Shown here: positions 33,075 to 35,197 of the stretch, piece after piece
Layout of the letters: every line of letters begins with the position of its first letter
Position numbering within the stretch: the first letter of the stretch is position 1
The notes under the pieces: generated by a model
Databases searched by the model: none
What the model saw: the letters and a program-made list of their open reading frames with translations, nothing else
Told to the model about the DNA's origin: nothing
NCBI GenBank assembly: GCA_003210775.1
Contig: QCUI01000017.1
Span: 1-35,197 of the forward strand
Origin: Synechococcus sp. AG-679-A04
Lineage (GTDB): Bacteria > Cyanobacteriota > Cyanobacteriia > PCC-6307 > Cyanobiaceae
Direction: 5' to 3'
Length of the DNA stretch: 35,197 nucleotides
Made by a program: the position numbers and the translations under genes

Positions 33075-33461
33075 TCATTCTTCTGGGATAACTCCGTTGC
33101 ATCCGTACTCGAAGTACTCACCAACATCTTTGTTGTAACCACGAGTCTTGTGGGCATTTATAGCGAAGGATGTTGACCACCATCGCTTTCGATCTGAAAA
33201 CCAGGTGTTCCGTATCCCATCTTTGTAAGTCGCGATCATTTTGCGCTTAGGGCAGTTAATCGTCCAAGTTGAACTCGACGGATCTGGATTACCCAAATAC
33301 AGTTCTTCCTGGACCACGACCACATCACCACGGCGGGACTTGATTTCGAAGGTCTTCTTAAGTCCATAACCCATGTCTATTGTTACAAAGTCAGCAATGG
33401 CAGGAGTCGCTGAGAGGAGCAGACCGCCAAGGAGCGGGAGATATCTCATATCAACAGGCAC
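33075..33461 (-). CDS. Small secreted protein of unknown function
   Basis: The 128-residue product has a signal peptide (MRYLPLLGGLLLSATPAIAD, starting at Met5, cleavage after AIA) and a mature domain with two Cys (INCPKR, YGCNG), Trp-rich (DRKRWWSTSF). The pattern of a basal two-Cys secreted domain fits small periplasmic proteins of marine Synechococcus. No named family was recognised. Confidence 0.6.
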   Translation of the reverse strand: MPVDMRYLPLLGGLLLSATPAIADFVTIDMGYGLKKTFEIKSRRGDVVVVQEELYLGNPDPSSSTWTINCPKRKMIATYKDGIRNTWFSDRKRWWSTSFAINAHKTRGYNKDVGEYFEYGCNGVIPEE

Positions 33462-33929
33462 CTAACAAACCGAGAACCCTAATGTTTAATAATCAACCAA
33501 AAAACCAGCCACTCTTGTGAATACCAGTTAAACCTTGTGCTCTGGGACGCTGGTCAAAACCTGATCAATACTAATTCAGAAGGTTATTTTGACGCAATTC
33601 TTCGCCGAAACCAACCTTATCCAGGGATTCGAGACTCAGCAACCATCTATTTCAGGACATTTAAAACCCCACTTCTGGCACGAATTAGAACGCCAGAAAT
33701 GGGGACACAGGCTCAAGTGATGAATCACTCGAATGAATGGTTGGCGAAGACAATTTCTCATCTTCTATAGAATAAGTTCCATCAAAGTATGCCACAGAGA
33801 TGGAATGTACCAATCCGGTACAAATGATCAGGAATGTCGATGGAATGGATATAACCTGATGAGTACAGATTTAGTGGTTTGGCACCACTCATCCTGCACA
33901 AAGATATTTAACTCACCAATAGATGATCT
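33462..33929. other. Intergenic, no confident feature
   Basis: About 470 AT-rich bases. Two overlapping plus-strand frames (33537-33770 and 33733-34152) have no ribosome site or motif, and the second runs antisense to the gene at 33930-34259. Confidence 0.4.
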
Positions 33930-34259
33930 CTATGCTTGCTTATTACTGTGCATTTTTAGAAGATGCCCGATCATTGAGATATCGACATACCTTTGGTCGT
34001 CAATACTCATCTTGGTATTACTCTCTGAGTGCCACTCTTTATCCCATTTCCTCTTCTCCACCTTCTCTATCTCTTTAAGCCCATCAATTATCTCTTGTTC
34101 ATTGCTTGCCATAGAAAGGGCAGTGACAAACCATCTCTCTGCCCCTCTATAGTTCTTTATTGCTCTCTCCTTCGCTTCACCCGCTTTGTTCGAGGCATCT
34201 CTCTCATTCAAGAGGAGCACTGCCAACACAAAAGAACTGACAACGAAGACAGCAGTCAA
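33930..34259 (-). CDS. Small membrane-anchored protein of unknown function
   Basis: The 109-residue product has an N-terminal hydrophobic anchor (AVFVVSSFVLAVLLLNE) followed by a charged helical region (KAGEAKERAIKNYRGAERWF, IIDGLKEIEKVEKRKWDKEW), which could be a coiled coil or TPR-like pair. No family was recognised, and the start codon is not well defined. Confidence 0.5.
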   Translation of the reverse strand: MTAVFVVSSFVLAVLLLNERDASNKAGEAKERAIKNYRGAERWFVTALSMASNEQEIIDGLKEIEKVEKRKWDKEWHSESNTKMSIDDQRYVDISMIGHLLKMHSNKQA

Positions 34260-34658
34260 ACCTTCTCAATCGATGTAGAGGCACTTTAGGTGCCTTTCAG
34301 TCCCAGAGCTCACATCCATTTATCGAAGGTCTTTAGGCATCAGCTTCAATAAAGCTCCTTCTGGGACTTCGGGGCCGACATTCATTTACGCCCCAGCAAA
34401 CGGGTGTTGTCCCTTTGGCTTCACCTCTGCCTCTTGCCCTTCCTGCACGCTCAATACCCCGGAAAGTCCTGACAACTCTTCGTCCGTCAGCTCTTCCTTG
34501 AGCTCCGGTGACTCTTTGTCTATCTTGTCGTACTGGGGTTTTCCATGGCTCTGCCAAGAGAGTTACCCGGACACTCGCCACGGTTGAGCTGCTGAGATCG
34601 CCGACGAGTAGACGCCACTCTCTGTCTGGCTAACATATTAATTATTATTTTTGAGTAA
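34260..34658. other. Region without an intact gene; possible minus-strand leader-peptide remnant
   Basis: On the minus strand 34386-34562 is open but lacks a normal start. It encodes an acidic stretch with LKEELTDEELSGLSG, which resembles the end of a double-glycine leader, followed by a Glu/Gln/Gly tail with no Cys. Another minus frame (34333-34581) is Arg-rich and looks like a shadow. Confidence 0.25.
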
Positions 34659-35060
34659 ATGCTGTCCAAGGTCCTTGGCTTCTCGCTGTTTCTTTTAGCT
34701 CTTGCCATTCCTGTGAATGCACAGTTGTCGGAACAAGATATAACTGATACTTGACACCGAGGTGCATTCCAATGGGACGATAAAAAACAATTCGCCTCTT
34801 ACCAGTTTCTAGGAAAAGAATCTGAATTTGCAGTTGGTTTTATCTATCCTGATAGTGCTGTTCAATGGGATCCGCATATGCCTTCGCTTAGTATTATTGA
34901 TTGCAAGGCTGGAACGACTATCGGCGGGTGGGTTGCGACTGAAGGAACCAAAGAGGAGCTTCTTAAAGACTCTGATAAGCTTGCTAAGCAAGTGAATCAA
35001 TTCGCAGCTGATTTCTGCACTACACACAAAACTCTTTTTCCACAAGCCGCTATCTATTAG
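34659..35060 (+). pseudogene. Secreted protein gene interrupted by an in-frame TGA
   Basis: The ATG at 34659 starts a clear signal peptide (MLSKVLGFSLFLLALAIPVN, cleavage after NA). The frame meets TGA at 34752-34754 after 31 codons and continues open in the same frame to TAG at 35058, with a plausible mature domain (GAFQWDDKKQFASYQFLG, SLSIIDCKAGTTIGGW, KLAKQVNQFAADFC). Read through, the product would be 133 codons including the interrupting TGA. A single base change (for example from TGG or CGA) explains it. No function was recognised. Confidence 0.65.
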
Positions 35061-35197
35061 GGCTTAGAGATGTATGCTGATTCAAAGAAACCTCTCGGCA
35101 GGTAGCTGGAAGATTTCTTATGTCTGGGTACTTACTCAATGACTTGGAACTAACAAATCAGATCTATAAGTATCTCTTCGGTAACGGTTGAACTATT

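Noticed and set aside
34333-34581. 82-codon Arg-rich minus-strand frame
   Set aside because: Arg-rich composition typical of a wrong frame; the alternative acidic frame on the same strand looks more protein-like.

Overview
The window looks like a chromosomal segment of a marine picocyanobacterium, most likely Synechococcus. The evidence is the mixture of families: Nif11-leader (prochlorosin-like) precursor peptides, a glucosylglycerol-phosphate phosphatase (StpA), an ArsS radical SAM enzyme, a cyAbrB-type regulator, DUF3104 and DUF3721 small proteins, an RNA-poor tRNA-Pro(UGG) locus without encoded CCA, and many short cyanobacterial hypotheticals. All family names were recognised by eye; no search was run.

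Layout. (1) 1-4.3 kb is an accessory, decaying zone: a frameshifted staphylococcal-nuclease-like gene, two Nif11-type ribosomal peptide precursors with their own terminators, a putative small RNA gene, a structured leader followed by a lysine-rich repetitive protein, a broken VOC gene and two DUF3104 remnants. (2) 4.4-10.7 kb holds tRNA-Pro, a polyphosphate-glucokinase-like ROK kinase, a Fur-family regulator with palindromic sites upstream and a histidine-rich DUF3721 protein convergent with it, a SepF-domain-only protein, ArsS and StpA. (3) 11.2-13.3 kb is AT-rich and looks acquired: a large unknown protein, a SemiSWEET-like transporter and a small unknown. (4) 13.7-28.1 kb is mostly ordinary backbone: a GpsA-like dehydrogenase, an SbcD/SbcC-like nuclease-ATPase pair, a NahK-like sugar kinase, membrane and secreted unknowns, a DOMON-like protein, a lytic transglycosylase, and the metY-metA pair for O-acetylhomoserine-based methionine synthesis. 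(5) 28.1-35.2 kb is again accessory: small secreted or membrane unknowns, a TPR protein, a DUF3104 gene, a second copy of the structured leader, a second copy of the putative small RNA, a cyAbrB regulator and a secreted protein interrupted by an in-frame TGA.

The most interesting signal is in sequence that is not protein coding. Two families of RNA-like elements occur once near each end of the window. One is a 121-nt leader, about 89 percent identical between copies, in which a hairpin covaries (CTACAC/GTGTAG against CTGCAC/GTGCAG) and a second, nested hairpin is strictly kept. In the copy at 2 kb the 3' arm of that second hairpin could instead pair with the ribosome binding site of the downstream gene. 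The other is an approximately 155-165-nt element ending in an intrinsic terminator. These elements, DUF3104 copies and short terminator-flank repeats all recur in the accessory zones, which suggests shared mobile or recombining modules.

Genes that probably work together: stpA with the GpsA-like dehydrogenase (glycerol-3-phosphate and glucosylglycerol metabolism; inference), sbcD with sbcC, metA with metY, and the Fur-family regulator with the metal-binding-looking DUF3721 protein (inference).
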